Source of the DNA: Vibrio sp. 10N.286.49.B1
GTDB taxonomy: Bacteria > Pseudomonadota > Gammaproteobacteria > Enterobacterales > Vibrionaceae
Direction: 5' to 3'
Assembly (NCBI RefSeq): GCF_002873335.1
Contig: NZ_MCUW01000008.1
Span: 134,580-198,579 of the forward strand
Length of the DNA: 64,000 nt
Of this stretch, positions 1 to 11,089 are shown in pieces. Within the stretch, counting starts at the first letter, position 1, and each line of letters opens with the position of its first letter. A program made the position numbers and the translations under genes. Below the pieces are notes generated by a model that was not told the DNA's origin, did no database searches, and saw nothing but the letters and a program-made list of their open reading frames with translations.

Positions 1-1852
1 TAGCATCATCGGGATCTTTAGTGACATGGATACTGACCTCACCCTCATGAGTAAATTTGATGGCATTACCCACGAGGTTATTGATGACTTGGCTTAAGCG
101 CGTTACATCACCGCAATAAATTGATTGAACATCCGTATCAATACTAAAGCTAAAGTCCAATTGTTTCTCAAGCGCTTTACCGTGCATAAGCTGATAGCAA
201 TCACTGATCATACGAGTGAGATCGAATGGGTTATTTCGAATATCTAGGTGCCCCGCTTCAATCTTAGAGTAATCCAATACATCATTGAGTATGGCTAGTA
301 GGTTCTGGCCACTCCTATTAATCACACCTAAATAGTGCTGTTGTTTCGAATCTAACGCCGTTTCTTCCATTAACGCCGCCGTGCCTAATACACCATTCAT
401 TGGTGTACGAATCTCATGGCTCATCGTAGCAAGAAAGGCCGTTTTCGCCCTGCTCGCTTGCTCTGCGTCGTTACGTGCCTGAGCATGGTTCTTTACTTCT
501 CGATTTAAGCTTGAGTTAGTCGTTTGTAGTTCTAGCGTTCGATCGGTAATCGTTTGTTCTAGATGGGCCTTGTGCTCTTGTAACGCTGTTTTGGCGTTAC
601 TCTCCGCTTCAGCGGTGGTTTTTAGCGACTGTGCCGTATCTCTCGCCGTAACGATGGCTTGTCCCATATGAGCAAGTTCATCGTTACCTTTTACCGTGAT
701 ATCCACATCTAACTGACCTTTTGCAATAGCCAAAAGCGCTGAAGAATATTCAGCTAAACGTTTCACAACAGAGAGGTATACCACGCGCCATACAATCACA
801 ACAACAATCACAAAGCTTAAGATGGAAAGCAGTGTCAGTGTCCATTGAGCATAACTTAAGGTTGAAGAAAGCTGAGCAACAGCCGATGAGGTCGCGGCAT
901 TAGATTGGTCAACGAGCAAGGCCACGGTTTTATTCAATGACGTCAATTGATCTAATGTCTCTTGGTTCAGATCAACGGAACGTTGTTGCTGAAAGTTGGT
1001 TTGTTTAAGTAACGAAAATACGTCACTCCCATCGTCGAGCTGTTGAAGCAGTTGTATCATTTGCTGTGATCGTGCGGGGTCTTCTACACCACGAACCCGT
1101 CGCTTCATTATCGTGATGTTCTGCTCATAGCTTACTCGTAGCTCTTCAATTCTATCCAACACAGAAACGGTACGTGACTCTTCAATCTGATTTAGAGTCT
1201 TAAATGCCAATAAATGCAGCTCATGTAAACGCTCTGAAAGATCTAAATCAATCTCCACTAGGCTATCCAAAGCGTCCAAAGCTTGCGCCTTTTTATTCGT
1301 TTCGAGCAGTGCGTAGATATGGGTAACGTTAGCCACAGCAATCGTACTCGTATTTAGAACTTGAGTACGAGTTAGTTGCTCTAATTCTTGTGCGAGAATA
1401 CGCAGCTGATCAACTTTTTCTTCGATAGCGTGATTGAGTTCAATCCTTTTTTCGACAGACAACCCTAGTTCAATGAGAGTATCTAAAATAGCTTGTACAT
1501 CATGTTCTAACTGTCCCAATAGGGTCGCATCAAATGAATCTGAGCCGAGTGTTTTGATGTGAGTAAGAAGAGATTCAAGTTGTGTAAACAACTTCTTACC
1601 GGCTTGTTGATGTTGAGCTTTGGTCTTTGCCGTAGATAGGGTTTGCACTGATGAAATAATTTTCGTACTGAGCTCCGACACTTCACGAGCTTCCAGCATA
1701 GACGGCATGGCCGTATCAACGACATTTCTTTCTGTTTTTGCCACTAACGAAAAACCTGACACACCAATTACGGTTGAAAACAGCACCAATAATGCCATGA
1801 CAAAGAATGAGTAAAATAATTTACGCCCGATACTAGCTTTAGCAAGTAGCAT
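1..1852 (-). CDS. torS: TorS-like hybrid sensor histidine kinase (partial, runs off left edge)
   Basis: Membrane histidine kinase of the TMAO respiration system. About 617 N-terminal residues are present. They comprise an N-terminal membrane segment, a long helical periplasmic sensor region, a second membrane segment and HAMP near residues 335-400, then a HisKA H-box of the form [14 protein letters not shown] with the phosphoacceptor at His479. The reading frame is still in the ATPase domain (an N-box-like INNLVGNAIKFT) when it leaves the window. The receiver and HPt domains expected for TorS are therefore outside. ATG at 1850-1852. It is divergent from torT, as in the E. coli tor locus, where TorT binds the TorS sensor domain. 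The TorS name rests on that context plus architecture. Confidence 0.85.
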   Translation of the reverse strand, partial: MLLAKASIGRKLFYSFFVMALLVLFSTVIGVSGFSLVAKTERNVVDTAMPSMLEAREVSELSTKIISSVQTLSTAKTKAQHQQAGKKLFTQLESLLTHIKTLGSDSFDATLLGQLEHDVQAILDTLIELGLSVEKRIELNHAIEEKVDQLRILAQELEQLTRTQVLNTSTIAVANVTHIYALLETNKKAQALDALDSLVEIDLDLSERLHELHLLAFKTLNQIEESRTVSVLDRIEELRVSYEQNITIMKRRVRGVEDPARSQQMIQLLQQLDDGSDVFSLLKQTNFQQQRSVDLNQETLDQLTSLNKTVALLVDQSNAATSSAVAQLSSTLSYAQWTLTLLSILSFVIVVVIVWRVVYLSVVKRLAEYSSALLAIAKGQLDVDITVKGNDELAHMGQAIVTARDTAQSLKTTAEAESNAKTALQEHKAHLEQTITDRTLELQTTNSSLNREVKNHAQARNDAEQASRAKTAFLATMSHEIRTPMNGVLGTAALMEETALDSKQQHYLGVINRSGQNLLAILNDVLDYSKIEAGHLDIRNNPFDLTRMISDCYQLMHGKALEKQLDFSFSIDTDVQSIYCGDVTRLSQVINNLVGNAIKFTHEGEVSIHVTKDPDDA

Positions 1853-1944
1853 TTATAACCCCGTGAAAATCCGCTGTTTTACACTGTGATAATACGCTAT
1901 ATTTTGCATGGTTCGATCTTCAGTTGCCACCAAACGATGAGTCC

Positions 1945-2958
1945 ATGTCAAAAAAAGCGAAAAACCTAGCCATCCTGCGTGTTATTCCGCTCTTATTGAG
2001 TGCAATTCCACTCTTATATAGTGTATCTGCGAACAGTGCAGAGGAGAAAATTTGCACTATTTACCCGCATTTAAAGGATTCATATTGGTTATCCGTCAAT
2101 TATGGCATGGTTAACGAAGCGCAAGCGTTGAACATCGAGCTCAAGGTCTTGGAATCCGGTGGTTATCCAAATATTGACAAACAACGTCAGCAACTCAAAT
2201 CATGTAAAGATTGGGGGGCTGATGCCATTATTTTAGGCACAGTGTCACCCACAGCATTCGAACACGACCTATCACAGTACACTGGTAGCATCCCTGTTTT
2301 TGCGACCGTCAACCACCTCATTGTTGACGAAAATCAATCACAATACGTGAAAGGTGTCGTAGGAGTAGACTGGTATTGGATGGGCTATAAAGCCGGTAAA
2401 TTTCTTGCCTCGAAACACCCTAAAGGCAGCGGTCGCGTTGAGTTGGCACTTTTACCAGGCCCCCGCTCAAGCGGAGGTACTAAGCCTGTGATTGTAGGGT
2501 TTCGTGAAGCAATCAAGGATACGGATATACTGGTCACAGATACACTCTGGGCAGATAATGACAAGGAGTTACAACGTAACCTTGTGCAGCAGGTTATTGA
2601 AACCAGACCTAACTTGCAGTATGTCGTCGGCAGCGCCGTTGCCATAGAAGCGGCAATAAGTGAGGTACGCACGGCGAATCTCCAAGATCAAATCGACCTA
2701 CTTTCTATTTACCTCAGCCATGGCGTATATCGCGGGTTGTTACGAGATAAAGTTCAATTCGCACCTACTGATAAAATGGTTGAGCAAGGTCGTTTGTCAG
2801 TGCAACAAGCAACGTTTTATTTAAGAAGTGAGCCTTACGGTTATGATCTGGCACCAGACATTGAAACCCTCACACCCGCTCACCTTAACCCAGATGCTAT
2901 CGGTGAGTCTCTGTCTCCAACAGGCTACCGACCTATTTTTGACGTCCAACCCCATTAA
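1945..2958 (+). CDS. torT: TorT-like periplasmic TMAO-binding protein
   Basis: Periplasmic binding-protein-fold partner of TorS; in E. coli TorT binds trimethylamine N-oxide and switches TorS kinase activity. The product has a hydrophobic signal peptide ending around SANSAEEK, followed by a type-I periplasmic binding domain (ICTIYPHLKDSYWLSVNYG, then a VGVDWYWMGYKAG region). I chose the ATG at 1945; an upstream in-frame TTG at 1924 would add only seven residues. The mature length of about 310 residues fits the family. It is divergent from torS across a gap of about 90 bp, which must hold both promoters. The gene downstream is mgsA, not a response regulator. Confidence 0.87.
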   Translation: MSKKAKNLAILRVIPLLLSAIPLLYSVSANSAEEKICTIYPHLKDSYWLSVNYGMVNEAQALNIELKVLESGGYPNIDKQRQQLKSCKDWGADAIILGTVSPTAFEHDLSQYTGSIPVFATVNHLIVDENQSQYVKGVVGVDWYWMGYKAGKFLASKHPKGSGRVELALLPGPRSSGGTKPVIVGFREAIKDTDILVTDTLWADNDKELQRNLVQQVIETRPNLQYVVGSAVAIEAAISEVRTANLQDQIDLLSIYLSHGVYRGLLRDKVQFAPTDKMVEQGRLSVQQATFYLRSEPYGYDLAPDIETLTPAHLNPDAIGESLSPTGYRPIFDVQPH

Positions 2959-3115
2959 TCATCACACTTGTTATTCTACACAATTGATTGAAGATTCAAG
3001 GACGTTTAACATCGACGTTAATTGTTAATCGTTTTCATTATTAAGGACTTGGCATTCTAACGAGGCAATAACGGATATTGTCTCTCATAGAATGCTAATA
3101 ATCAGGAAATAATCC

Positions 3116-3571
3116 ATGCAGAAAAAAATACGTACTATGCCCGCTCACAAACACATTGCGCTTGTTGCTCATGATCATCACAAGCCAGAGCTACTGCGTT
3201 GGGTGTTAGAAAATAAAGAAAAGCTACAAAGCCACTTCCTGTATGCAACAGGAACCACAGGCAATATGTTAAGCAAGGATACTGGTCTAGCGATTAAAAG
3301 TATGATTAGTGGCCCTATGGGCGGCGACCAACAAATTGGAGCGCTTATATCTGAAGGTAAATTAGACATGCTTATTTTCTTCTGGGATCCACTCAATGCG
3401 GTGCCTCATGACCCAGATGTGAAAGCACTACTAAGAATTGCCAGTGTTTGGAATATTCCTGTCGCAACCAACCGTGCAACAGCCAACTTTCTGTTTGAGT
3501 CTGATTTATTGGGCAAAGAAGTGGATATCGAAATCCCAGATTATGAAGCTTACTTAGCAGAACGTGTTTAA
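3116..3571 (+). CDS. mgsA: Methylglyoxal synthase
   Basis: Cytosolic enzyme converting dihydroxyacetone phosphate to methylglyoxal and phosphate, a bypass of lower glycolysis under phosphate limitation. At 151 residues it matches the E. coli enzyme in length. Visible family motifs are the N-terminal [14 protein letters not shown], the phosphate-binding region [11 protein letters not shown], the catalytic segment [20 protein letters not shown] with its conserved aspartates, and [10 protein letters not shown] near the C-terminus. Transcribed alone, with a hairpin terminator just downstream at 3645-3674. Assignment is secure. Confidence 0.97.
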   Translation: MQKKIRTMPAHKHIALVAHDHHKPELLRWVLENKEKLQSHFLYATGTTGNMLSKDTGLAIKSMISGPMGGDQQIGALISEGKLDMLIFFWDPLNAVPHDPDVKALLRIASVWNIPVATNRATANFLFESDLLGKEVDIEIPDYEAYLAERV

Positions 3572-3644
3572 CTGCCTCATAGAATACAATTAATTAACGT
3601 CTTTGTGACTGGTACTGGTCCGCAAAGCACTCGTCGCTATAAGT

Positions 3645-3674
3645 AAAAAAGGAGTCCAACTGGGCTCCTTTTTT
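3645..3674. terminator. Bidirectional rho-independent terminator
   Basis: The stem AAAAAAGGAG...CTCCTTTTTT has A and T tracts on both sides. It lies between the convergent mgsA and antiporter genes, so it can serve both strands. Confidence 0.8.
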
Positions 3675-3706
3675 GCTTGCATTCGCTATGTTGATAATCA
3701 ATTGTT

Positions 3707-5125
3707 TTAAGCGTGAAGATAACCTGTCGCCATAAGGTAAATTGATATCGCCGCCATTATGACCAGTGCGATCTCAAAGACCTTGTCCTGCACGGCATAC
3801 ACGCGCTCTCCTGATTGAATTCTATCAGCATGGGTATAACGGAAAAAAGGGATGCCAATCGCGTATAAAATCGTCGCCATCAGCAAATACTCTACACCTG
3901 CCGCCGTGATCAACCAAACACAAAACGCCGCAGACAACGCCGCGATGATCGCCACGCGCTTGGAGTTTTTATGCCGACCAGAGTGATCATTTATAGCAAT
4001 CTTAAGTAAGTATAAGCTACTCAGCAGGTAGCACGGTAGAACCATCACAGAAGCGATATTAATTGCGGCAAGATAAACGTTTTCAAACAGGACTACCATC
4101 AATACCAGTACTTGCATGAAGCTCGTCGACATATTGAGCGAAGCTGAAGGTGCTCCATTGTCGTTCGTTCTGCTCAAAAAACGTGGGAACTCGCCTACTC
4201 TCCCGGCTTCAAATGGCACCTCAGCCACCAGCATCGTCCAAGCCACTAGAGCGCCAAAAACGGAAACCAATACACAAATATTCACTAACAGCCTACCCCA
4301 TGGCCCAACAGCGTGCGCCAACAATGAAGCAGCAGATGGATTGGATAATTGTGCTAGTTCCGCTTGCGGTAGTATTCCATAGGCTAGCACAGAGATAAGT
4401 GTGTACATGGTAATCGCAACTAAAAAGCCAATGAGTGTTGCTTTACCCACATCCGACTTTTTCTTTGCTTTGCCAGATAACACGACCGCACCCTCAATAC
4501 CGACGAAACACCATAAGGTGACCATCATGGTACTTTGTATTTGAGAAAACACCGTGCCAAGATTGTTTTCCTCACCCCAAACATCTACTACCATACGATC
4601 AGAATCAAACGTCGCGAACAGGATGCAAATGATGAGTGTCAATCCCATCAACTTACCGATTGTGGAAATGACATTAATAAAAGAAGACGCTTGAACGCCT
4701 CGCAATGCGATAAAATTCATTAACCACAAAAGACTTGAGCAAAGTACAACGGTTTCAACACCATGCTCCAGCAAGACAGGGAAAAATAAACCCAATGAAT
4801 CATTAATCATCACAGAGAGCGCTACGTTCCCCATGCAACTCATGATCCAATAACCCCACGCTGATTGGAATCCGACAAACTCCCCAAACCCGGCTTTGGC
4901 GTAAGAAAAAATCCCAGAGTTGAGGTCTGGTCTACGTTCAGATAGTTGCTTAAACGTTGTGACTAAGAGCAGCATCCCAACACCAGTGATCACCCACGCC
5001 AACACGACCGCACCCAAGGATGCACTTTCCGCCATATTCTGAGGAATGCTGAATATTCCACTTCCGATCATTGACCCAAATACGATGGCAATGAGTCCAA
5101 TCAAACCCACAGAGTTCTTTTTCAT
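3707..5125 (-). CDS. APC-family basic amino acid antiporter (arginine/ornithine type)
   Basis: Inner-membrane amino-acid antiporter of 472 residues with about 12-13 hydrophobic segments. The N-terminus LIAIVFGSMIGSGIFSIPQN carries the APC-superfamily substrate-binding GSGIF motif. The segments RPDLNSGIFSYAKAGFGEF and GKAKKKSDVGKAT are typical of the ArcD/YdgI arginine:ornithine antiporter group. Substrate is inferred from family only; lysine/cadaverine-type exchange cannot be excluded. No decarboxylase or deiminase gene is adjacent, so the partner pathway is not evident. Monocistronic, convergent with mgsA. Confidence 0.85.
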   Translation of the reverse strand: MKKNSVGLIGLIAIVFGSMIGSGIFSIPQNMAESASLGAVVLAWVITGVGMLLLVTTFKQLSERRPDLNSGIFSYAKAGFGEFVGFQSAWGYWIMSCMGNVALSVMINDSLGLFFPVLLEHGVETVVLCSSLLWLMNFIALRGVQASSFINVISTIGKLMGLTLIICILFATFDSDRMVVDVWGEENNLGTVFSQIQSTMMVTLWCFVGIEGAVVLSGKAKKKSDVGKATLIGFLVAITMYTLISVLAYGILPQAELAQLSNPSAASLLAHAVGPWGRLLVNICVLVSVFGALVAWTMLVAEVPFEAGRVGEFPRFLSRTNDNGAPSASLNMSTSFMQVLVLMVVLFENVYLAAINIASVMVLPCYLLSSLYLLKIAINDHSGRHKNSKRVAIIAALSAAFCVWLITAAGVEYLLMATILYAIGIPFFRYTHADRIQSGERVYAVQDKVFEIALVIMAAISIYLMATGYLHA

Positions 5126-5378
5126 TCTTAATTCTCAATAAAAAAAAGCAGCCGCCCCGAAGTGAAGCGTCTGCTTTATGTTCTTATGGATTATTATATG
5201 CATTATCCATGCATATTCAACACATAACCATGATGTTTGCGTTAAGTTATAAAATTTAATCTCGATTAGGTTAATATTGTTAGTATATTAATTCAATAAC
5301 GTTTCAATTACTCATTAACGTTAGCCTATTGAGGTATATCGCCGCCCGTAATTAACGGAGTCGTAACGACACTAATTG

Positions 5379-6368
5379 TTAATTAACGTTGCCCAAGTGA
5401 TTCAAGAGTACACGATTCACTTCACTGGCTCGTTCGTATTGCATCGCATGACCGGCACCATCCATTTTAATGAATGTCGTATTATGTCCTAACAGTTTCT
5501 GAACGCGAGGCGCATCTTCAATCCCAATCACCTTATCGCCGCTACCCCAAATTAACAGTTTTGCAATCGGTGTTTTACCAACGGCCTCAAAATCCGGCGT
5601 AGGATCTTGAGTAATCAAATACCGTCCGGTGCTTAAAATCGCTCGCCTAAATCCTTTATACTGCATCTGGATACGGAATGTCCGTTGCCAATTAGGAAAG
5701 CGACTGGGATCGGTAAGATCGTTAAGCTGATTTTTTGGCAAATTAGGAACGAAGAACGAATACCCTAGCCACTTCCCTAAAAATGGGACAGTCAACGGTC
5801 CAATATCAATGGGTTGGTTGAACGGTGCGATGTACGCAACACTAAAAACAGTGCTCGGGTATGTTGCTATATAATGGGATGTAATAGCTCCGCCCATTGA
5901 CAGCCCTACAATATGAAATGAGGCGCTACCAATCAGTTCACTTGTGAGCTCACGAATTTGTTCCACGAACAATGCTTTGTCATACTTAACAGAGGGTCGA
6001 GAGGAATAACCCCGTCCATATAAGTCAAACGTAAGAACGCGATAACCCCGAGCAACAAGGGCTTCTACGTTGTTGTCCCACATATAAGATGGGGCAGAAA
6101 AGCCATGTACTAGCACAACGACGTGACCTTCAGGGACGCCGACTAGTTGATAGTGAACCGAACCATGCTTCAACTCGATAAACTGTCCAGGTGCTTGAAC
6201 CCTATTAACAGCATTTAAAGGATACTTTTCTTTGTTACGTAACCAAGGTAGTAAGAGAATAATTACAACAACAAACAACCCTACACTCAACATTAATACG
6301 TCACTATTAAACACACTACTTCCCACAATACGATTACCCTCAATCTTGAACACCGATAGTGTAAACAC
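5379..6368 (-). CDS. Membrane-anchored alpha/beta hydrolase
   Basis: Serine hydrolase of unknown substrate. A single N-terminal membrane segment (about residues 26-43, VGLFVVVIILLLPW) precedes an alpha/beta hydrolase domain with oxyanion region VLVHGFSAPS, DLYGRGYSSRP, nucleophile elbow GLSMGG (Ser157), an acid in WGSGDKVIG and a histidine in GAGHAMQYE, so the catalytic triad looks complete. The start is uncertain: Met26, just before the membrane segment, is a credible alternative (start near 6293). Resembles the MhpC/BioH-like group, but substrate cannot be told from sequence. Confidence 0.8.
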   Translation of the reverse strand: MFTLSVFKIEGNRIVGSSVFNSDVLMLSVGLFVVVIILLLPWLRNKEKYPLNAVNRVQAPGQFIELKHGSVHYQLVGVPEGHVVVLVHGFSAPSYMWDNNVEALVARGYRVLTFDLYGRGYSSRPSVKYDKALFVEQIRELTSELIGSASFHIVGLSMGGAITSHYIATYPSTVFSVAYIAPFNQPIDIGPLTVPFLGKWLGYSFFVPNLPKNQLNDLTDPSRFPNWQRTFRIQMQYKGFRRAILSTGRYLITQDPTPDFEAVGKTPIAKLLIWGSGDKVIGIEDAPRVQKLLGHNTTFIKMDGAGHAMQYERASEVNRVLLNHLGNVN

Positions 6369-6480
6369 TTTTATGTGTGGGCGAGCTTAGAGCGTTATGT
6401 CTTCTGTTGAGTACCCTAATACAATGGTGACGGATGTATTGGCAATTGAAATACAACGTCGCTTCAAAACACTGGAAATA

Positions 6481-6509
6481 AAAAACGCCTCAAGGAAGAG
6501 GCGTTTTTT
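6481..6509 (-). terminator. Rho-independent terminator of the hybrid kinase gene
   Basis: AAAACGCCTC, a six-base loop, then GAGGCGTTTT, with T tracts on both strands. It lies just after the stop codon of the minus-strand kinase gene. Confidence 0.85.
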
Positions 6510-6547
6510 GACAAAATTATGAGCAATATATCGTCACTATTTTCTTT

Positions 6548-9500
6548 CTACATGAGGTTTTGCATCTCATGCAACAGCTTTTCTCTCCGCACGGGTTTAG
6601 GTACATAAGCATCCATACCAGCATCGAAACACTTCTGAATATCGTCATCAACGACACTTGCGGTTAAGGCGATAATAGGCGTAGGTCTGATACCCTGTTG
6701 CTTTTCAAAGCTGCGTATATCTTTTGTGGCCGTAAACCCATCTTTGACGGGCATCATGCAGTCCATCAATATAACATCAAAATGAGGGTCACTTTGATAG
6801 GCTTCAAGCGCTTGTTGACCATCGTTTGCAATCACATAAGCATAGCCAGCTTTTTGCAGGTGTAATGACGCGACTTTCTGGTTAACTATGTTATCTTCAA
6901 CCAATAAAACACGAATTGCGCTCTCAACGGCATCAGCCTTAAAAGGCTCGCTCTTCACCGTCGAATCATCAACCAAAGAGGCGTTGTCTTTTAAGTTGTC
7001 GATATTATCTTGCTTAACTTCAACAGCACTTATCAGTTTCTGTTTGAGGATCTCAGCCTTAAAGGGCTTAGGAACGTAATCATCCATGCCCGCATCAAAA
7101 CATTTTTGAATATCATCATCAACCACACTGGCAGTGAGCGCGATGATTGGTGTCTTGGGGAGGTTACCTTTATTTTCATGATCTCTAATGACTTTCGTTG
7201 CATTAAAACCATCCATCACAGGCATCATACAATCCATTAAAACGGCGCTGTAATTTTTACCCGATTTGTAATGCTCTACCGCTTCAAGTCCATTGTTAGC
7301 CACATCATATTCATAACCCAACTTTTTCAGATGCAAACTGGCCACTTTTTGATTAACTAAATTATCTTCGACTAACAGCACAAATATTTTTTGTTCTGCT
7401 TGGGTTATTAGTGCAATGCTCGACAGCCCCTGTTCCAATACCTTACAACAAGATTCGATCGATTTTAAAAGTCGATTACCAAGTAACGGATAGGTGATTA
7501 ATGAACTGATATTTCTTCCGAAATCTCTATTTACACCTTCGAACTGTCGTATCATACAAAGTGCTGAGCTGCCAGAGTTTAGCTCAGGGAAGTAACGTTC
7601 ATCCTGTTCAGATGACACGCCACCACCTTCTACATATATGACGATATTCTTCTTGTCAGACATCGCGCGTTTCGCACTCTGAATATCGGGATAAACATGG
7701 GCAAGCTCTAAATTGTAGAACGATAGGTCACGCTTAATTCGTTCCTCATAAACGCTATCCTGACACACCATGATCAGCTCGTCATAGTCTAACTCATGAC
7801 GGTGTTGATACTGTTTTTCGTCGATAGGTAGGTCGAGTTCAAAGTAAAAACAACTGCCTTCTCCTTTGACTGAATCCAGTTCAATGTGTCCACCCATGAG
7901 CTCAATCAATTGAGTACTGATTGCCAGTCCTAACCCCGTTCCACCGAACTGTCTTGTCGTTGAGTCATCTTCTTGTGCAAAGGCTTCAAATATATTGGCT
8001 TGGCGGTCCTCATCGATGCCAATCCCTGAATCTCTCACATCGAACCGCAACGAAGCGATGTTATCTTTCTCTCCAAGGTGATAAACACCGATAGTCACAC
8101 TGCCTTCGCTGGTAAACTTGACGGCATTAGACATAAAGTTCATCAACACCTGACGCATACGGTGGTCATCCGCAAGAACTCGAAATGGCACACTACAATC
8201 GATATCGACATTGAGTTTAATGCCCTTTTCTTTCACTTTAGGGGCCACTATCGATGCGATATCGTAAATCGTTTCGCGTATGGAGGTTGAATGGGGATTG
8301 ATCTGTAACATACCCGATTCTATTTTCGAGAAATCCAGTATGTCGTTAATCAAGCTTAATAGCAGGTGTGACGACGTTTCAATCGTATCAACGTAGTCTT
8401 TTTGTGTTGCGGTCAGTTCAGTATCCGAAAGTACTTCTGAGATACCAATAACACCATTTAGTGGCGTCCGTATCTCATGAGACATGTTCGCCAAGAAACT
8501 ACTTTTCGCTTTACTCGCTTGAATCGCATCTTCTTTCGCTCGTTCTGCGTCTTCTTTCGCTTCAAGCAAACGTTTCTGACTTTCTTGTCGCTCCAAGGTT
8601 AAACGCTCTACTTCTAAAGCGAAACGGCTTAGCTCATCATTTCCTCGTACACGGTCGCTAAGAGGTGTCTGCTCATCTTGATCACCACGCTCAAGATACT
8701 TTAAAACCATATTTAAGTTTTTGATCACACGATGAGCGAGACTGATACCCGTTACAATAACGAGCGCGGTTAATAACCCAATGCCAGCGAAAAATGCGGC
8801 ACGCGTCTGCTCAAAAGTCGCGACCAATCCACGAATTTCTTCACGTAACTGGACTTCAATTGAGTCAGCAACTGATTGTAAAAGGTTAAGCCTTAATGCC
8901 AATGCACTAAGACCGGTACTCACTTCGTTTTGGGGCAACGCTACGGAAGGATCGGAGGCCAATAACAACGAGCGAAATTGACTCCCTTGCTCAAAAGCAC
9001 TATTGGAAAAGGTATTGAGAAGTAAGGTGACTTGTTTTTCATCAGCGTTGATAGCCACAAACCGCTCAACAAACAGTTGCTGACTTTGCGTTAAGCTACG
9101 AATTTCCTCTTTGATAGCTTCAACGTTACCTTGATTGGCTTCTGCGTTAATAAGTTGCAAAATTTGCCATATTTCTTCATCCGCCCAGAACATCAACCAT
9201 TCTAGCTGTGCCAACGCGGTCATGTGTCCATCTACGGCTGAAATAGTGCCTCTATAAGGGGCTTTTTCAAGGAACAGTAAAATTTGCTTATAAGTATCAA
9301 CCTGCCATTCCACAACTTCATTTTTTTCTTCGGCATCGACAACATCAACTAACGACGAAATGCTTTCTTGATAGTCTGAAACTAACCCTTGTAGGTGTTC
9401 GAGGTTTTCACCTGTAAATAATGACTCAGACAGCGAATTGAGTTGTTCGACTTGTAAAGTCGTTTCCGCAGGTTCATTAGATAAGCGCGCTGCGTTCGCA

Positions 9501-9706
9501 TTAGATTGAAGATCTGAGAGCACTTGAGAGAAAAGAACCAACCCTTCAACTTTTTCTAAATCAGAGAGTTGGTGGTTCAAGGTGTTAACTTGCCTAGAAG
9601 CCAAATAAAGAATTAACAACACTGGCAGAATTACTAGGGCGGATATTTTATGCTTTACCGATAAGCTATTCCAATAGTTTAACATCACCATTCCATTGCC
9701 AAACAA
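6548..9706 (-). CDS. Hybrid sensor histidine kinase with two receiver domains
   Basis: Inner-membrane signalling kinase of 1052 residues. Order: first membrane segment (about 20-38); a long helical periplasmic region resembling the NIT (nitrate/nitrite-sensing) fold; a second membrane segment near 300-320; HAMP; coiled coil; HisKA with [12 protein letters not shown] (His410); HATPase_c with [16 protein letters not shown] and GGTGLGL; a degenerate receiver-like stretch (about 640-760); and two canonical receivers with LMDCMMP phosphoacceptors at Asp825 and Asp982. No HPt domain is present, so phosphorelay to a separate HPt protein is expected. The two receivers are similar to each other and probably arose by internal duplication. 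Ligand and output are unknown. Confidence 0.93.
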   Translation of the reverse strand: MFGNGMVMLNYWNSLSVKHKISALVILPVLLILYLASRQVNTLNHQLSDLEKVEGLVLFSQVLSDLQSNANAARLSNEPAETTLQVEQLNSLSESLFTGENLEHLQGLVSDYQESISSLVDVVDAEEKNEVVEWQVDTYKQILLFLEKAPYRGTISAVDGHMTALAQLEWLMFWADEEIWQILQLINAEANQGNVEAIKEEIRSLTQSQQLFVERFVAINADEKQVTLLLNTFSNSAFEQGSQFRSLLLASDPSVALPQNEVSTGLSALALRLNLLQSVADSIEVQLREEIRGLVATFEQTRAAFFAGIGLLTALVIVTGISLAHRVIKNLNMVLKYLERGDQDEQTPLSDRVRGNDELSRFALEVERLTLERQESQKRLLEAKEDAERAKEDAIQASKAKSSFLANMSHEIRTPLNGVIGISEVLSDTELTATQKDYVDTIETSSHLLLSLINDILDFSKIESGMLQINPHSTSIRETIYDIASIVAPKVKEKGIKLNVDIDCSVPFRVLADDHRMRQVLMNFMSNAVKFTSEGSVTIGVYHLGEKDNIASLRFDVRDSGIGIDEDRQANIFEAFAQEDDSTTRQFGGTGLGLAISTQLIELMGGHIELDSVKGEGSCFYFELDLPIDEKQYQHRHELDYDELIMVCQDSVYEERIKRDLSFYNLELAHVYPDIQSAKRAMSDKKNIVIYVEGGGVSSEQDERYFPELNSGSSALCMIRQFEGVNRDFGRNISSLITYPLLGNRLLKSIESCCKVLEQGLSSIALITQAEQKIFVLLVEDNLVNQKVASLHLKKLGYEYDVANNGLEAVEHYKSGKNYSAVLMDCMMPVMDGFNATKVIRDHENKGNLPKTPIIALTASVVDDDIQKCFDAGMDDYVPKPFKAEILKQKLISAVEVKQDNIDNLKDNASLVDDSTVKSEPFKADAVESAIRVLLVEDNIVNQKVASLHLQKAGYAYVIANDGQQALEAYQSDPHFDVILMDCMMPVKDGFTATKDIRSFEKQQGIRPTPIIALTASVVDDDIQKCFDAGMDAYVPKPVRREKLLHEMQNLM

Positions 9707-9806
9707 AAGTTTAATTAATACTAAGTCTAGAACAGGATTGGTGACCTTCTACTCAATTGACAAATTTTTTGTATATATATGAGCTTAGAGGTGTTTAGAT
9801 TAAAAT

Positions 9807-10676
9807 CTATGTTGTGATTTGACCGCAAATTTCACTCTCAGGATCCAAATATGCATTCAGCCTTTTTAGCTGTCTGTCAAATGTTGATAAATACTTAACA
9901 AGCACATCATGTCCGCAACCCGGTGTGGTCGCATCAACAATCTCATTTAAGACTTGGATCGCCGTCTGTAATTCTTGATCGTAAGGATGTGTTGAATACA
10001 GCCTCAACTGCTGTAACGCGGCCTTTGCAATCGACAATGGCTTTTCCCTAATACTCCACTCTGGCTTCGAGAATACCTGTGACTTAATGCCTTCTAAATA
10101 CACTCGATACGTGGTCAGTTCATCTAATGCTAAGAACATTTGTCCTTGTCGCGTTTTGTGGGGATATGGAACCGCGATATGGTCATTGATGTCATACGAA
10201 AGCGAAATACACACGCCTTGCGATTCACAGCGCATTTTTAACAAGCGCAATAAGCCCTGAGCATCGAGATATTTCTGTATTTCGACTAACCGTCTGAGAT
10301 GGTAGTCATTAGATAACAACCGCACGGGAATGTGCCCGCCACGTGCGATTAATTGACTTTCAATAAGAACGCGCGATAACTGTTCAATATTTTCAACTGT
10401 GTTTGTTGACTTCTCTTCCAGCAACACGGCCCCAACACGACCCGGCTGAGTATCCGCCATTAAAGAAACAAAAGCGGCATGCATAGCACTGGCCTCAGAA
10501 ACCGATTGATTGTGAGTTACGCCACCACAGAACGCAACAATAGTCCTAGAACAATCATGCGTCGAAACATAGTTCACCAGTGCTGTTACACGCGACATTC
10601 CCTCATCGGTCAATTGGTCTCGATTAAGGCGCTTGCCAAGAACCAACACCAACTCTTTAAATGCCATTTTATTCAC
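9807..10676 (-). CDS. YdcF/SanA-like (DUF218/ElyC) protein
   Basis: 289-residue protein of the DUF218 fold. N-terminal LVLVLGKRLNRDQLTDEG and FCGGVTHNQSVSEASAMHAA match the nucleotide-binding-like core of YdcF-family proteins, followed by SNDYHLRRLVEIQKYL. No signal peptide or membrane segment is seen, so probably cytosolic, as E. coli YdcF is. It follows the OsmC-family gene by 14 bp on the same strand and is likely co-transcribed. Biochemical role unknown. Confidence 0.8.
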   Translation of the reverse strand: MNKMAFKELVLVLGKRLNRDQLTDEGMSRVTALVNYVSTHDCSRTIVAFCGGVTHNQSVSEASAMHAAFVSLMADTQPGRVGAVLLEEKSTNTVENIEQLSRVLIESQLIARGGHIPVRLLSNDYHLRRLVEIQKYLDAQGLLRLLKMRCESQGVCISLSYDINDHIAVPYPHKTRQGQMFLALDELTTYRVYLEGIKSQVFSKPEWSIREKPLSIAKAALQQLRLYSTHPYDQELQTAIQVLNEIVDATTPGCGHDVLVKYLSTFDRQLKRLNAYLDPESEICGQITT

Positions 10677-10690
10677 TGCTCGTTACTTCA

Positions 10691-11089
10691 CTAAACAATT
10701 TCCCAACTGTGTGTCATTTCGACGCCAGCCCCTAGCATAAGGCAAACCGAGCAGTACTTCTCCAACGAGTCTTTTGCTACCTGAGCAACAATAGCCGGGT
10801 CTAGATCCTCGCCACTGACCTCAAAGTGAATGTTAACCTTAGTGAAAATCTTTGGTGCGGTGTCGCGACGTTCCGTTGTCAGTTTTGCGACACATGATGT
10901 GGCCGCTTGGTTAGCACTTTGCAGCCCATCCACGACATCGACAGAGCTACAACCACCCGCAGCCATTAAAACCATTTCCATCGGGCTTGGGGCGGTTTTA
11001 CCTCCACTTCCGTCCATGACAATCGAGTGCCCGGATTGAGATTCACCTAAAAATTTAAATCCGTCGATCCATTTCACTTCTGCTTGCAT
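10691..11089 (-). CDS. OsmC-family protein (YhfA-like)
   Basis: 132-residue OsmC/Ohr-fold protein. The family's two peroxidatic cysteines appear to be present: one in GGCSSVDVV, the other in KYCSVCLML. GKTAPSPMEMVLMAAGGCS is the characteristic helix-start motif. Closest in layout to YhfA-type proteins rather than Ohr. Predicted cytosolic thiol peroxidase or hydroperoxide-handling role, inferred from family. First gene of a two-gene unit with the DUF218 gene. Confidence 0.88.
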   Translation of the reverse strand: MQAEVKWIDGFKFLGESQSGHSIVMDGSGGKTAPSPMEMVLMAAGGCSSVDVVDGLQSANQAATSCVAKLTTERRDTAPKIFTKVNIHFEVSGEDLDPAIVAQVAKDSLEKYCSVCLMLGAGVEMTHSWEIV

